A DNA stretch of 64,000 bases from positions 704,001 to 768,000 of the forward strand of contig CAWZYM010000271.1 in assembly GCA_963966185.1 (NCBI GenBank), in the 5' to 3' direction. The stretch is from Rhabditoides inermis. Lineage: Eukaryota; Nematoda; Chromadorea; Rhabditida; Rhabditidae. Shown one piece after another: positions 10,571 to 22,576 of this stretch; positions within the stretch are counted from its first letter, which is position 1; every line of letters starts with the position of its first letter. The translations under genes and the position numbers were made by a program. The notes beneath the pieces are model-generated. The model did no database searches, had not been told where the DNA came from, and saw nothing but the letters and a program-made list of their open reading frames with translations.

Positions 10571-10965
10571 ATAATTTCAATTATTATAGTCATGGCATTG
10601 ACAGAAACCAGCAGCGAGAAGTCTTGTTCCAGTATCTGCAACGGCCTAATTATCTCATAGTGCGCGCGAATGACCTCCAGTCTGATCAGTGAGCCTGTAT
10701 TTTCCTTTCGGCGCAAAAGCCTTTGTGCCTATGAATATCAATTCATTTATCATTTCGGTTAGTTTCGATTTCATATAGGGTATCTTCCATTTTCACGGTA
10801 CGGCAATTATCGGTGGTCGGTCAGACAAATAAGAAATGACAAAGAAATTATGCGAAACAGCCTCATTATAAGATTTTTCTCACTTATAACGGTATCCAGA
10901 GCCGAATCCAAAAATCGAATTCAAGCGTTGGTCGGGATACCCCTCCTCCAAATCATATTCGAATT

Positions 10966-12360
10966 TGGGCTCCGGGCAAACTTTTTCGCGAAAAAAAATC
11001 GCGCGAAAACTGCAATGCTTTGGCATGCACTATCGATTTGCGAATCGCAGTGCGAATCGCAAAAATGTTTTCGTCTAAAAATTGCGAAAATAGGTGACAT
11101 ACTTTTTCGCGCGAAAATTTTCGCGGACTCCGTTTTTGCTGCGAAACGAGAGATACCAGAGATTCCCTACTTTTTCGCGAACCCATGTACGAAACTTGAC
11201 TATTCTGTATATTTTTCGTTCTTTATAAATGAAAAGACACTTCATAAACATCGTGGAAGCTGTTATGATCACAATTGTTTGCAATTTTTTTTTATTTTAC
11301 AAAATTTCAATACGACCAACTTTAGAGTATGGATCTGAAAATTTGTGTCACATGAGTAAGGGTTGTATTAATGATCTAGATAAAGTTCAGAGAGCATTTA
11401 CCAAAATAAAGATGCCAAAAATGTCATATCCCCTTATCTGAACTATCTCTCGAAACATTGTGGTTCAGACGAATCAAAACGGATCTGCGTATAGTACACC
11501 GTTACCTGTATGGTTATATGAATACGCAGCACATGCCTTTCACACTAGTTCCCCGAGATTCACGAGCTGCATCACTACATACGTTCTAATGGACTTAAAA
11601 TAACCTATACTGCCTCTGGCTCTGAGCCAACTTTTGTTTCCTCCCGAGTAGTAAACTATTGGAATAAGCTGGACCGTTCTACCGTGTGTTTATACAGTAA
11701 GAAAGAATTTAAGTTATCCCTCAATAGATTCCTTTTGCTTCACCCACTAGACGACCCCATAGGCTTTAGTATTTCGCGTGAATACTATCATTGATTGTAG
11801 TGTCTCGTAGCAGGCTTTTCCTGCTCTCATCTTTCAGCCTGCTTCCTACCGGGAGCGCGTGTCTCACACAAGCACTTTGTGCCTCTGAGGGGCGCGCTGC
11901 AGTCTCGCCTTGCGGTGTGTGGACTTGGATTGCTCGACACATCGACCGACCAAACCATCCCCACTATCCTCATTCAGTGCCTGACTGTTTTATGGATAAA
12001 CAATTATTATTATTATTATAATTATTACATACTAGTCGTTGCGCACTCGTACCACCCGATTCGCGCGAAAATTTTGGCGAATTTGAAAAAAGGCGAGCGC
12101 AAGTGACAAAACAATGTTCCTATTTAAATGTTTGGTGTTAAAAATGTCACACAACCTCTAAGAAGTAAGTTTTCAATTATAACAAAGAAAACAAATCTGT
12201 GTAATTCTCACGTCAGTGGAAGCGAAATTCTTCGAATTCGCTCAATTTCAGCGAAAAGATCACGAATTTGCGCGATTATGGGTAGTTTCGCGATTCTCTC
12301 AAGCTAAAAGTTTTGCGAATATTTTCGCATTTTGCTCGCGAAAAAGTCTGCCGGAGGCCT
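10966..12360. mobile_element. TIR-bordered element containing a LINE tail
   Basis: The left end (about 10966-11008, ...tccgggcaaactttttcgcg...) and the right end (about 12330-12360, ...cgcgaaaaagtctgccgga...) are imperfect inverted repeats. Both are rich in the motif cgcgaaaatttt. A degenerate LINE 3' region lies between them. A likely history is a short DNA element into which a LINE inserted. No target-site duplication was identified. Confidence 0.45.
11265..12030 (+). pseudogene. LINE (non-LTR retrotransposon) C-terminal fragment, frameshifted
   Basis: Conceptual translation shows the end of a reverse-transcriptase ORF. It contains 'RPTLEYGSENLCH' and 'LDKVQRAFTKI', corresponding to the family pattern VRP-LEY...W...lE.VQRrFT. 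After frameshifts come 'LWFRRIKTDLRIVHRYLYG' and 'SSRVVNYWNKLD...KKEFKLSL', ending at a TGA near 11793. A 3' region follows, finishing in an (ATT)n-like tail at about 12003-12030. At least two frame breaks make it non-functional. A related tail lies at about 58150-58590. Confidence 0.75.
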
Positions 12361-12364
12361 TAAG

Positions 12365-14140
12365 CTCTCTAGCTCCTCTTTGAAGAAAGTTATTTTCAAC
12401 TTAGTATTTCACCTATTGAACACCTGAATATCGATGGTTATCGATGAATATAAAGGTTAGTTTTCAATTACTTAATCAAAAATTGAAATTCAAGCGATTC
12501 TGACAATCTCCTTTGCGCCGCTTCTGTGTAAATTTAAAAAAAAATTGAACGGAGTTATTTCCAATTGAAGTTGAAGAACTCTGCTTTATTTGACTTGCAT
12601 ATGACCCTCATTTCCACGAAATCAGACCGCCAAGCGCGCAAATCGCGCTGTCGAATGGTCTAGTTGTTCTATTCGTGATCCAGTAGTAGAGTGTGCGTGT
12701 GCGTTTGTCACCCTCTGTCTCCCACCCGATCGATTTGTATGGTTATGTGAGTGCATATTTGTTGTTCGGGTTCGTCTAGACGTGTGCGTGTTTGAGTTGT
12801 GCGCGAGATGAGGCGGGAGGAGCAGTGGAGGGAGGGGGAGGCGTGGGAGGACGGCACCAGGATGGAGGGAAGGGTGGACCGTCGCACTAGGTAACGAGAC
12901 AGGCTCGTTACGTATTAGTAATACGAGATACGAGAATACTAATATACATCAATATGTTAGTTTTCCTCGCATTCTGTGTCGTCAATAGTTTACTGTTCTT
13001 TGTTTGAGTTTGTTAATAAAAAATTGTTATCAAGTCTTGTCTAGCAAGTCTTGCTTGCGTGTTTATCCACTCGCGACAAATCGGGCGGCCGAGTTTGTCT
13101 CCAGTTTTTGTTTTGTTTCTGTTCAACTGGCAACTGTATAACGACAAGACACTACAAACCATACGAGTTTATGTTGTTTATGTCTCGCACGCGACGAATT
13201 GGGGTTTGGTTTTTAGCGGTAACCGTTTTGTCTTGTTTTCCTGAACAATCTCGATCATCTTCGTCGGCGACACGGAATCTGCAAAAAAAGTATTTTTTTA
13301 CGCCTTATATGTCCTATTGCCCTGACACTCGTCCCATTAAAAATTGTGCCCTGTTTGACACACGTAAAGGTGGGAAGGGGGGAGGGAGAGATGTAGAGAG
13401 ATGTAGAGAGTAGAGAGGTGATGTAGAGCGATCTACTGTATGACTTTCTACATGTTCTATGCCGACATGTTCTTTCAGATCCCATTTGCAGATTTGCACA
13501 AATATCAATAAAACAAGTGTCAAGGGCAATAGGGTGATGAAAAAGATAACCGGCCAAAACCGCAAAACTTTTGCCGCATAGCGGCATCGATGGTCATTTC
13601 TAACTTTCCAACTCATTATCCAATCGGCCACGATGCTGTTGTTCACAGCTCATTTCCATGGGTAGTCTATTCGGTGAATGTCAAAATTTATTTCAAACTA
13701 CTATCCCGGAGAAGTTATGCTCATATTCGGAATCAGCATGAAAAACTGTGTATATGGCCATGTTTTCATAACAATCCGCCAAGACGGATGCGCAAGCTGC
13801 TCGTATCAGCCTCGAATCGGCTTTCAGTATATTTGAGACAGATCATAACACTAATAATAGTTTATCCATATTGTATCGATAATCAAACAGCACAAACATC
13901 CTAGTACCGGTTAAGAACAAAGGGTAGTTTGGCAGAGTGATGACTGCGACAGAACACCCAAACGTGTATAGAAATATATAGATCATCGCAGACGTGACGT
14001 GGTCGTAACCGTTTGTATTACGCATTCGTTGAATTAGTCGATTGTACCGCGAGTTCTCACTTCCTTGCTCACGTTCACACGTCATCTCGTATCGTGACGT
14101 CATATCAATTTGCTGACTAGTATGTTCTCTGGTAATTAAT
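12365..14140. other. Intergenic, no supported gene
   Basis: Open frames here (for example 13051-13413 and 13255-13646) lack domains, splice-consistent neighbours or codon structure and are treated as chance ORFs. A segment at about 12580-12665 resembles about 31865-31975 and its duplicate at about 35170-35280, so it is another dispersed repeat. Confidence 0.5.
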
Positions 14141-14567
14141 GACGCAGTGTTAACGCAAATTTTGAACTACGCACCGTTTACGCAATTCTGACGCACCCCA
14201 TTTTGCGTTAGAATGCGAGAAAATGCGTTAGGCATGCGAGTGATTGTGTCAACGCAAATTTCAAACAACGCATTTTTTACGCAACTATCACGCACCCCGT
14301 GTTGCGTTGGAGTGCGAGAAAGTGCGTTACGAATGCGAGCGCTTGTGTCAACGGAAATAGGAGATTTAAAATTATAATTCAAACGACACATTTTGTAGTA
14401 TTTTTTATCTGCTATCAGTTATAAATCAAAAAAGTTTTTACAAAAAGGTCCAAAAAAATCGAAAAAAGTTATACCAAAGTTATATTTTTGATCATCTCGC
14501 ATGTTCATGGAAAAAAATTGCGCAATGAAATAAACAGCTGATGCCTCACAAAACTACGCCTACAAAA

Positions 14568-15240
14568 GTTATCTCTCCCTCTCTCTCTCCCCTCTCTGCC
14601 CCCTTCTTCCCCTCTCTCCCCCCTCTCTCCCCCCTCTCATTCTCTCTCCCCCTCTCCCCCATTCTCTCTCTCCCTCTCTCTCTCCCCCTCTCTCTCCCCT
14701 CCCTCTCTCCTATTTCTCTCTTTTTCTCTCTCGCCATCTCTCCCCCTCTCTCTCCCCCCTCTCTCCCCTCCCTCTCTCTCCCTCTCTCTCTCTCTCTCTC
14801 TCCTTCCTCTCTCTCCCCTCTCTCCCCCGTATCTCTCCTTCTTTCTCTCTTTCTCTCTCCCCATCTCTTCTCCTTTCTCCCCCCCTCTCTCTCCTCCCTC
14901 TCTCCCCTTCTTCCCCCTCTCCCCCCTCTCTCTCCCCTTCCTCTCTCTCTCGCTCCCCTCTCCCCCCTCTCTCCTCCCTCTCTCCCCTTCTTCCCCCCTC
15001 TCCCCCCTCTCTCTCCCCTTCTTCTCTCTCGCCCCCTCTCCCCCCTCTCTCCTCCTTTCTCTCTTTTTCTCTCTCCCCATCTCTCCCCCTCTCTCTCCTC
15101 TCCCTCTCTCCCTCTTTCTCTCCCCTCCTCCCTTTCCCCCTCTCCCTCCCCTTCCTCTCTCTCCCCCCTCTCTCTCCCCCTCTCTCTCCCCCCTCTCTCT
15201 CCCCCTCTCTCCCCTCTTCTCTCTCCCCTTCTCTCTCCCG
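14568..15240. repeat. Polypyrimidine (C/T) low-complexity tract
   Basis: About 670 bp are almost exclusively C and T on the plus strand, built from irregular ctctctcccc units. Long open frames on both strands (Ser/Leu/Pro-rich on plus, Arg/Glu/Gly-rich on minus) follow from composition and are not called as genes. Confidence 0.95.
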
Positions 15241-16201
15241 CCTTTTGGCAAATCGTGCCAAGTTTGTACCTCATCACGAAGTAAGTCCGAATTTCTGATT
15301 TTCATGATCGATCCTATTTCATTTTACATCGAACTTATTTAGTATAAAAAATTGTTTCGTTGTCGTGTAAAGTCCTCTCCAATTCTCCAGGAGCACAAAC
15401 CGTGCGCAAGCATATTGTATACACAGTGGCAAACAATTTATGAGATTTGGATCATGTAGGATAACCACATCGATCAAGGATTGATTTCTTATGTTCCAAA
15501 TTGCGCTGCTTGCGCGCGACCGGTGAGTGAGCTTGACGAAAAAAGAGTGGCGAGCTGCCTGTCTGCTTTTCAAATGAAAGATTCTAATATATCACACCAC
15601 ATCGTTGTGATATCTTATTGATTGCTGTTGTTGATTACTGTTTTCCCATTTGTTGTTTTGCGTGTTTTCGTTTATTGTTTGAAACGTAAACTCCGGACCA
15701 TAGCGTGTTCAATTCATTTTGCCGCTTAAACAAAATGTACGATCGTCTAAAATGTACTCAAATGTAATCTAAAATGTAAAATGTACGAAACACTGCGGTC
15801 TATTCACGACGTTGCGAAAAAAATACGATACGCACATTTTATTACGGTTACCGACTGTTCGTCAACACTCAGCGTAGCAGAAAAAAAACTCATTCACAGC
15901 AGCGCCGCCCGCCCGAAGTTCCGCTCATCTCACTGTTTTGTTAGTATTTTACTTTGTTGTATTTTACTTTGTTTGTGGAATTTTCGTTGGCACGTGCATC
16001 ACTTCGTATCGCGTTTTTCTGCGAACACTTTCTCCGTTGCAGGATGCCGTGCGCGAATCAACTGACGGAATTTTCTTGAATACAGCGTAGCGATGAGGTG
16101 AGTACAAGTTTTTTCATTGTTGTACATGCTTGGAAACGTATATCACTGTATTTAAATGTAAATGATGTCATTCAGTTCGATTCTGTCTCGAGGACAACGA
16201 T

Positions 16202-17050
16202 ATGGGCGTCGCTAGTCGTGTTTTCCTCGTGAAGGTACGCTTCTTTGTGTACATTTAGGATATTTCGTGTACCATTATCGTTATTAAATAATTGTTTATC
16301 GCGAATACACTCAGGTGCCGACTCTGAACGTGCGTTGTCGGCAAGAGGCGACTCGGACTGTCACACCCGGCAATCCCGAGGTGATGCCGGCCGCCGGCAT
16401 TCACCTGCAGCCACGCGCCGGACACATGTACGACGACTACTCGCAGGTACGATCACTACACTGCAGCCAGTGCTGTGTTTCTCTTCTCGTCTGCACATCG
16501 CTCATGTTTTATTATGTGTGTCCTGGAAATTTTCAAACTGATTCGCCTGCAAGATGTCGTTGTACAAAATGATTTTTTAATGTGAGACAAGTTCTACATT
16601 TACAGACCCGTCCCTACCGGCAAGGACTCCTGCAAGGAGCTCCCCTCTCTTCGAGTCCATCGGCGTAACAAGTACTGGATTATCGTCGCGTCTGCCGGAC
16701 AGCCTAAGGTATTTTATTTGTACTTGTGCAAACCGTCACTCATCGACCCGTTCCGCGGAACTATGTGTTTTTATGGTTATGTGTTAGGTGCTGGCGGAGT
16801 TGGCGCGTCGTCGCTGCGGGCGCGTGCTGCCGATGGACGACCACCGGGTCAAGTGAAGCCGTGTTTCCTCAACCAGTTCATCTGCCTCTTCGGAGAGGAC
16901 GTCATGGAAAAGTGAGAACGCTTAGTAGTGCTACTATTAGTTCGTGATTTTCTTGGATCCCGATGATTCCCCGTACTATTTAGGCGCGAGCTTCCGTTGC
17001 TGTCGACAATGAGCGAAGACGAGGTGGCACAAGTGCTGGAGGAAGAGTAA
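16202..17050 (+). CDS. Small multi-exon gene model of unknown function inside a TIR element
   Basis: A five-exon chain keeps one reading frame: 16202-16234, 16315-16446, 16592-16708, 16788-16852 and 16984-17050, about 137 aa, beginning MGVASRVFLVK and ending SEDEVAQVLEEE. Donors are good (AAG|GTACGC, CAG|GTACGA, AAG|GTATTT). Exon 3 needs an unusual acceptor (gagacaag). The stronger acceptor at 16605 instead leads to an early stop at 16668. If exon 4 is not spliced at 16852, the frame stops at 16854. A second reading of 16788-16914 (ending ..FLNQFICLFGEDVMEK) also joins the last exon in phase. I recognise no family. Its position inside a TIR-bordered element suggests captured host exons, possibly already decaying. 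It could also be a real small gene that the element surrounds. Confidence 0.35.
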
Positions 17051-17514
17051 GAACACTGGTGGGTAGAGAGAGAGAGAGAGAGAGTTGAGTGTATGGATAA
17101 GAGGGTCCTGTGATGGGTGTTGCAGGTCAGCAGGAGCGCTACTCGACGGCGTGACACCATCGCCTCTTTCAAGCAGGATTATGCGTTATTGATTAGCGAT
17201 TCTGCGTTGTTGATTTTGTTTGTATCGATTGAATTTTTTAATCAATAAAATTCAATTTAAAGTTGTGTTTGTTTTGTTTATTGGAGATTTTAATTGAATT
17301 GTAATATCTACAAAATGGATTCTAAAAATTTGCATAACGTTTAAAGTTGTTTCTGAAACAACGCAATTTCTCGCTATATTCAATGCGTCAACGCGTTTAC
17401 TATGAACTACGCACTTTCTCGCACTCCAACGCATCAATTTGCGTTACATCCACCCCCACACATTTTCAATGCGTTAACGCAAAGTCAGTGCGTTAAATGC
17501 GTTAACACTGCGTC

Positions 17515-20500
17515 AAAAAGTTACAGAGATCAGTCTCGCACTTCATGTCTATCGGAGCGAACTCTATGGTATTCACGTCAGTATTCTCGTCTCTTTCTCT
17601 GTTCACCAGTATACTTGTCGATAATCGATACTTTGATCGACTTGTCTTGTCCGCTGCACTCGCAGCGGTGTGTGTGTGTGTGTCGGGTAGGTCAAGGGTA
17701 GATAGTTTATATGATGAAATATGACTCTTCATGGGTTAAGGAAATCAGTCTTCATAAGCGTCTCGAAGTTGTTACAAAAGCGGTAGAATTATTTGGACGT
17801 TCGCATCGGAACGCTGCGACGATGACTTTGTGTAGACTTCGAGTACGGATGAGGACAATGAAGAAGTTTATGATGACCTGAAAACATGCAATATAAATCG
17901 TTCACAAACGATGAACTTACTCGGAGTACAAATGTTATGATGTACACTGACGGATTTTGTTCAATGATTGGTATGTGAAGATAATGTAGAACATCGGGGA
18001 TGAAGTTCAAGGTGAAAGAAGTGAGAATAGTCATGCCTGTAACCAATGTTGTTACATATGTTTTTTTTGTTAAGCCGGTTTCATCCGGGGTTCTCCTAAT
18101 CAAGAACAAGATTATCGAGAACAGGAGTTATTAGATTACGACCACCTTGAAAAAACCGACTACATCATCGTTGATGATGTTGTACAGTGAATGTGCTAAA
18201 TAGTTTTTGAGCAAGAGAGATTTTTCATTAGCGAGAATAAACAGAGTGAGTGAACGACATAGTTATAGACAAACGCTCAACTGCATTTGTGTTTCTTGAA
18301 GAGTGCGAAAAATAATATAGGCTATAGTATAGCTATAATAAAGAAATTCAAAGATACCGTGGCGATTTTTTTCGACTAGAAGTATTTTTGAAATTATATT
18401 ATATTAACCTAACACAGTTGCATTTTGATCGAAAGAATGACGGTACTGCATTACTTTCAATTTGGCAACTGCCTGAGATGCAAAAAAATTTTTTTCATAA
18501 AACTGGGACGCGTAATTCAACTTTCTTTTTCCACTTGCTACATGGCTCAATACATGTGTGCTGCGTAGTGGCACGAAGCTCGCAAGGTTCGGTTCCTATT
18601 CACGCCAAAAAAAATGCGTATTTTAGAAGCTGTGGCATGTAATGGCAGAATTGAGTAGGCATTGTGCTTTTGAAAACTGTACTACTGGCAAGCTGCAAAT
18701 TTCGAAATTTCTTTTATTATGGAAAAAATAGGCGGAGTCTATTTTGAAACGTAAACAAGTAAACTTCACGATCTTGAATCATTCAACTGCACACTGTTTC
18801 ACTGAACGTGACAGAGAAGATGGAACCTCGACCGCGAGAATGACACTCGTTTCTCTCTGCGCCACGATGTGAGAACGCGCACACAGAGACCGCTCATCTT
18901 GCCAATCGTGAATCGACTGTCAGATGCGTGCACGAACACCAAACAGGAGCCAGCCAATGGGCTAGCGGGCGATTAATGCGGATGGCGCACGAAAGGTGTC
19001 GAAGTGAACGGAGTACAGCGGCGTTTATAGACAACTGTCAGTACCGTTTATCCGCGACGAATCAGTTTCGTGAACTCCGTGAGTTTTTCGGAAACTCACA
19101 CTCTCTTACTTTGGAAAAAAGAGTTCATGTGATAATCAAATTTTTTTGCCGTTTTTTTGGAACGAAACGAGAACACTGTGATCATTTTTGTTTTTTATTT
19201 ATTTATTTAATTATCATAACATACTTCAATTTCAAAACGTACCTATGGTTTTTGTGAAGTACATGAATTGTTTTCCAAGTTTGTTCGATCGTTTTTGTGA
19301 GTTCTAAAACGAGGGGTGAAAATTACAATGTGTGTGATAATACCTTGTAAAACAAAACCGTATTCACATAAAGTAAACAACTCATGATAACGCAGCACAT
19401 GTTACTTATAACTTTGTATTCAGTAAACGCCTGAAACGTGAAGTGATTGTGTATGAGTTACATATATGGTACTCACTGGCACATTTACAACCATTAAAAA
19501 ACAGTACGAGTCCACCAAGTCAGTTTCAAAGTACAAAACGAGAGTATTCACGGCAGTAGTTGTTAGACTTACGGCAACAGGTACTGTAAACAAACGTTTT
19601 TATCAAAAATTGTAATCATTCTTACAACCTGTGATTAAAATTGTAGTTATTTTCTTACTGTAAGCAATGTATTTGAAGGGAAGCAGTACGGCGCAAAATC
19701 GGAATCAGTTTGAATTAGTAAGAGTGAAAAAAAATGAAAAAACCTATCTATAGATATTACTAATACAGCGAAGGAATCAAGTTGCCAAGAAATTTCTTTG
19801 AGAAAAAAGTAGCCTTGAAAAGCACAGTCTTTCCGAAGGACGTATTTCACCGCTGAATGATTCCAACACTTCATTCCAACACCATTCCAACATTCCAACA
19901 CCTACACGTGTTTTTCTCTTACGTTTTTCAAATCTCAACAATCTGTCCACACCTGACCAAAATGTGCTCAGACCTACTAAACAGTCGACAAATACCGCAA
20001 ATGTCATCATGGCTGATCCTTTCTGAAAAAAAAACTGTTCATCAAATACACAAATTTTTTTAACGAACGGTGTTGCTTTGCAAAAAAAGAATGAGAAGAG
20101 AGGCAGTAAGGACAGTCATAATCGCCCCACCAACTGTATAAATCATTACAATATTGCGCAAAGAAGACGGCCAGTATTCCAGATCCATCGCCAACAACTG
20201 ATCTCTGAATTGAGAATTAATGTTTCAATTGAGAAAAATATAGCTGGTGGTTGAAACTAAACTTTTTATTCCCGCCCATTGTGTTCAGAAAACCGGAACT
20301 ACAAGCAACAAGAAAAGAAATACAATCTTTGAGTGTTTTTTGTTTTGTTTTGTTTTCAATCCGTTTGATAGCGACACGTGCCTATATCAACACATACATT
20401 CTGTGATACAAAAAGTAGAAGTGAATCAAAATAGGTTTTTTATCGTGTTAAAGATACGGTACCTATTTCAGACGATTCTTGATCGTTTTTGCGTCCCAAA

Positions 20501-20954
20501 ACGGTTATTTGAGTACATGTTACACCAAGTTTCTACGAGTGCGCAGTGAACAGAAACGATCAGCAGACCGCTCTGAACGCATATGTTCTGTTGCCAGCCA
20601 CTCTGCACTCTCTTCTCTTTGCGTGCTCTCTCGCACTTTCTCGCATGTGCCGTCTGCAAAGAGCCGATGCAGCCGAGGAGCATGCAAAAAACCGAACAGA
20701 CACTGTTACCTAAAATTGAGACAAACCAGAAACAGTGCGAAATAGCATGATGAGCACTTGCACACGGTTTAGAAAAATAAAAAAAACGTGAAATTGTAAC
20801 ATAAAATATGGAATGTTCACTGACTACAGTCTACATGAAGGTTATGTTCTAGGAAAGAACTTACAGTTGAATGATTCACATACTTTATTATAGAAGGGGT
20901 CGGATAGTGAGTTTCAAAGCATTTGAATTCTGTTGAAATATTACCGTTCAAAGG
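17515..20954. other. Intergenic, no supported gene
   Basis: Short open frames on both strands carry no recognisable domain, exon chain or repeat protein. A short run of ttccaaca-type pentamers lies near 19860-19905. Nothing else is supported. Confidence 0.5.
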
Positions 20955-21291
20955 TTAAAGAAGAACTCCGGGAAATCTCGCCCGCTGTTAAAATAATTGC
21001 GCCTCGAACAGACTGTTTAGAATTACTGTGCGCGGAACAGATACCGGCTGGCAGCAAGTGCGATAGAGAGTGTGCAATCGCAGAGACGTAGACGGTTAGA
21101 ATGCCAATGGCTAAGAGGTCATAGGCGCGTTTTCACATTTGTTCTAGTATTTGTCGCTAGGAAGGGTATGCAAGTAATTTAATCTGCACATCTGTTCACA
21201 CTAGTGAAACAGGAAACTGATATTTGGAATACTAACAGACGAGTTTCCGTGATTGGCACTCACTACAATATTCCCCGGAGTTCTTCTTTAA
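20955..21291. mobile_element. TTAA-flanked MITE (type 1)
   Basis: The left end TTAA-agaagaactccggg and right end ccccggagttcttct-TTAA form terminal inverted repeats with TTAA on both sides, the target-site signature of piggyBac-like transposons. The body is about 330 bp without coding capacity. The right TTAA is shared with the next MITE, so the two are inserted back to back. A lone type-1 right end also lies at about 38511-38529. Confidence 0.65.
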
Positions 21292-21837
21292 AGGTAGTGT
21301 ACCCTCTGATTCTGATTGCATGAGTTGTTGTTACCAGTTTATTGCTCATTATTTGTTAGTTGTAATTCCATGACATGATAATTGAAATTTCAAAAAATTA
21401 AAACCTTTAAAACAATAAAAAAATTAATTTAAACGTTTGACATTTACCGGAAAATGTAAGCAGTTTTAACCACGCCCGCAAACTTATGTTCACCAACTGC
21501 GGTTACATCACCCCACTGACCGGAGTGATTCGTTTGTTTCGCACGCAAAATGCGTTCTAATGGTTTTGTGGTTTGTTTTTGATGTTCAATTCACATTCAA
21601 AAATCAAAATAAACTTGAGAACAATGTATATTAACAATATTAAACATATTTGTCAACTTTTCATAAAATCGAAGTTTTCATGTTTCTTTCACGTTAAAAG
21701 CTTATTTGCATAAGGTTAAAGATATTTTCAAGGGATAGTATATTGACCAATTATTTTTTTTATTAATGAGATTGAACAAATAAACAACACAAATTGCAAA
21801 TTTGAAGTCATGCGGTCAGAGGGTACACTACCTTTAA
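21288..21837. mobile_element. TTAA-flanked MITE (type 2)
   Basis: Terminal inverted repeats of about 18 bp (aggtagtgtaccctctga and its complement) lie directly inside TTAA on both sides. The interior is A/T-rich and non-coding, about 540 bp. The same TIRs bound 35311-35866, and a left half lies at 32004-32277. Confidence 0.75.
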
Positions 21838-22517
21838 ACTACCTTGAATCAAGGCACGCTCAAATCGAATAATGATTTTCTGAGTACTTATCTGACAAGA
21901 AATTTACAGGCCTACTAGTTGTAGCTTACGTTACATATTTCTGATGTAACTAGAGCACTGCGTGTGCAGCAATAACTCATGTCGCCGCGCTGGTTTGTTC
22001 ACTCACCTACCTCTAACGATTACAACTTCTCGTCTTACAAACATTAGAGCAACGGCTGATTCTAAATGATGTGGCGAACATGCATAGAGTGACCACAAAC
22101 TCTACATACCTTGACTTTCATGGCATTTTCATCCACCGACTCGTTCTTGCGCATATAATGGGTATTACGTGTCATTGTATTTGTTTCTCTTATAGATAAA
22201 GTCATAGAAAATTGTGTATAGTTTGAAAGAACTTGAAGCGAGATACAGCAAGTCCGCATTTGAGTACAGATTGAGATTGATGCATTGTTGTCGGGCGCTC
22301 GGGTGTCAGACAATTAGGATCGGCGCAAAGCGCCGATCGTTTGGGTCCTATCCAGCGGCGCGCAGAGCCGCTCGGACCGCAGGGCCGCCAAAATTGCTTG
22401 TAAATCGTTCAAATAATAAATGTTTCAGAGTTGTATCGTGATATTGTCTCTAAATCGCCCGTTGAACAACTATAAACCAAACCAAAACATGAAACAATAG
22501 TAATTTATCAATAAGGG

Positions 22518-22576
<59 letters not shown>

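Larger units (their letters stand above)
14141..17514. mobile_element. 3.37-kb TIR-bordered element with internal gene-like exons
   Basis: Perfect 17-bp terminal inverted repeats GACGCAGTGTTAACGCA occupy 14141-14157 and, as the complement, 17498-17514. Subterminal regions on both sides are full of gcgtta/taacgc motifs and share a further perfect 25-bp inverted match (14303-14327 versus 17409-17433). The left side holds two copies of a roughly 110-bp subterminal repeat (about 14155-14350). Inside are a polypyrimidine tract (14568-15240) and a small spliced gene model (16202-17050). No transposase is visible, so the element would be non-autonomous. No clear target-site duplication is seen. Confidence 0.6.

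Noticed and set aside
14541..15305. Four overlapping long ORFs (up to 247 codons) on both strands
   Set aside because: They are produced by the C/T-only tract: Ser/Leu/Pro on one strand and Arg/Glu/Gly on the other, with no other coding signal.
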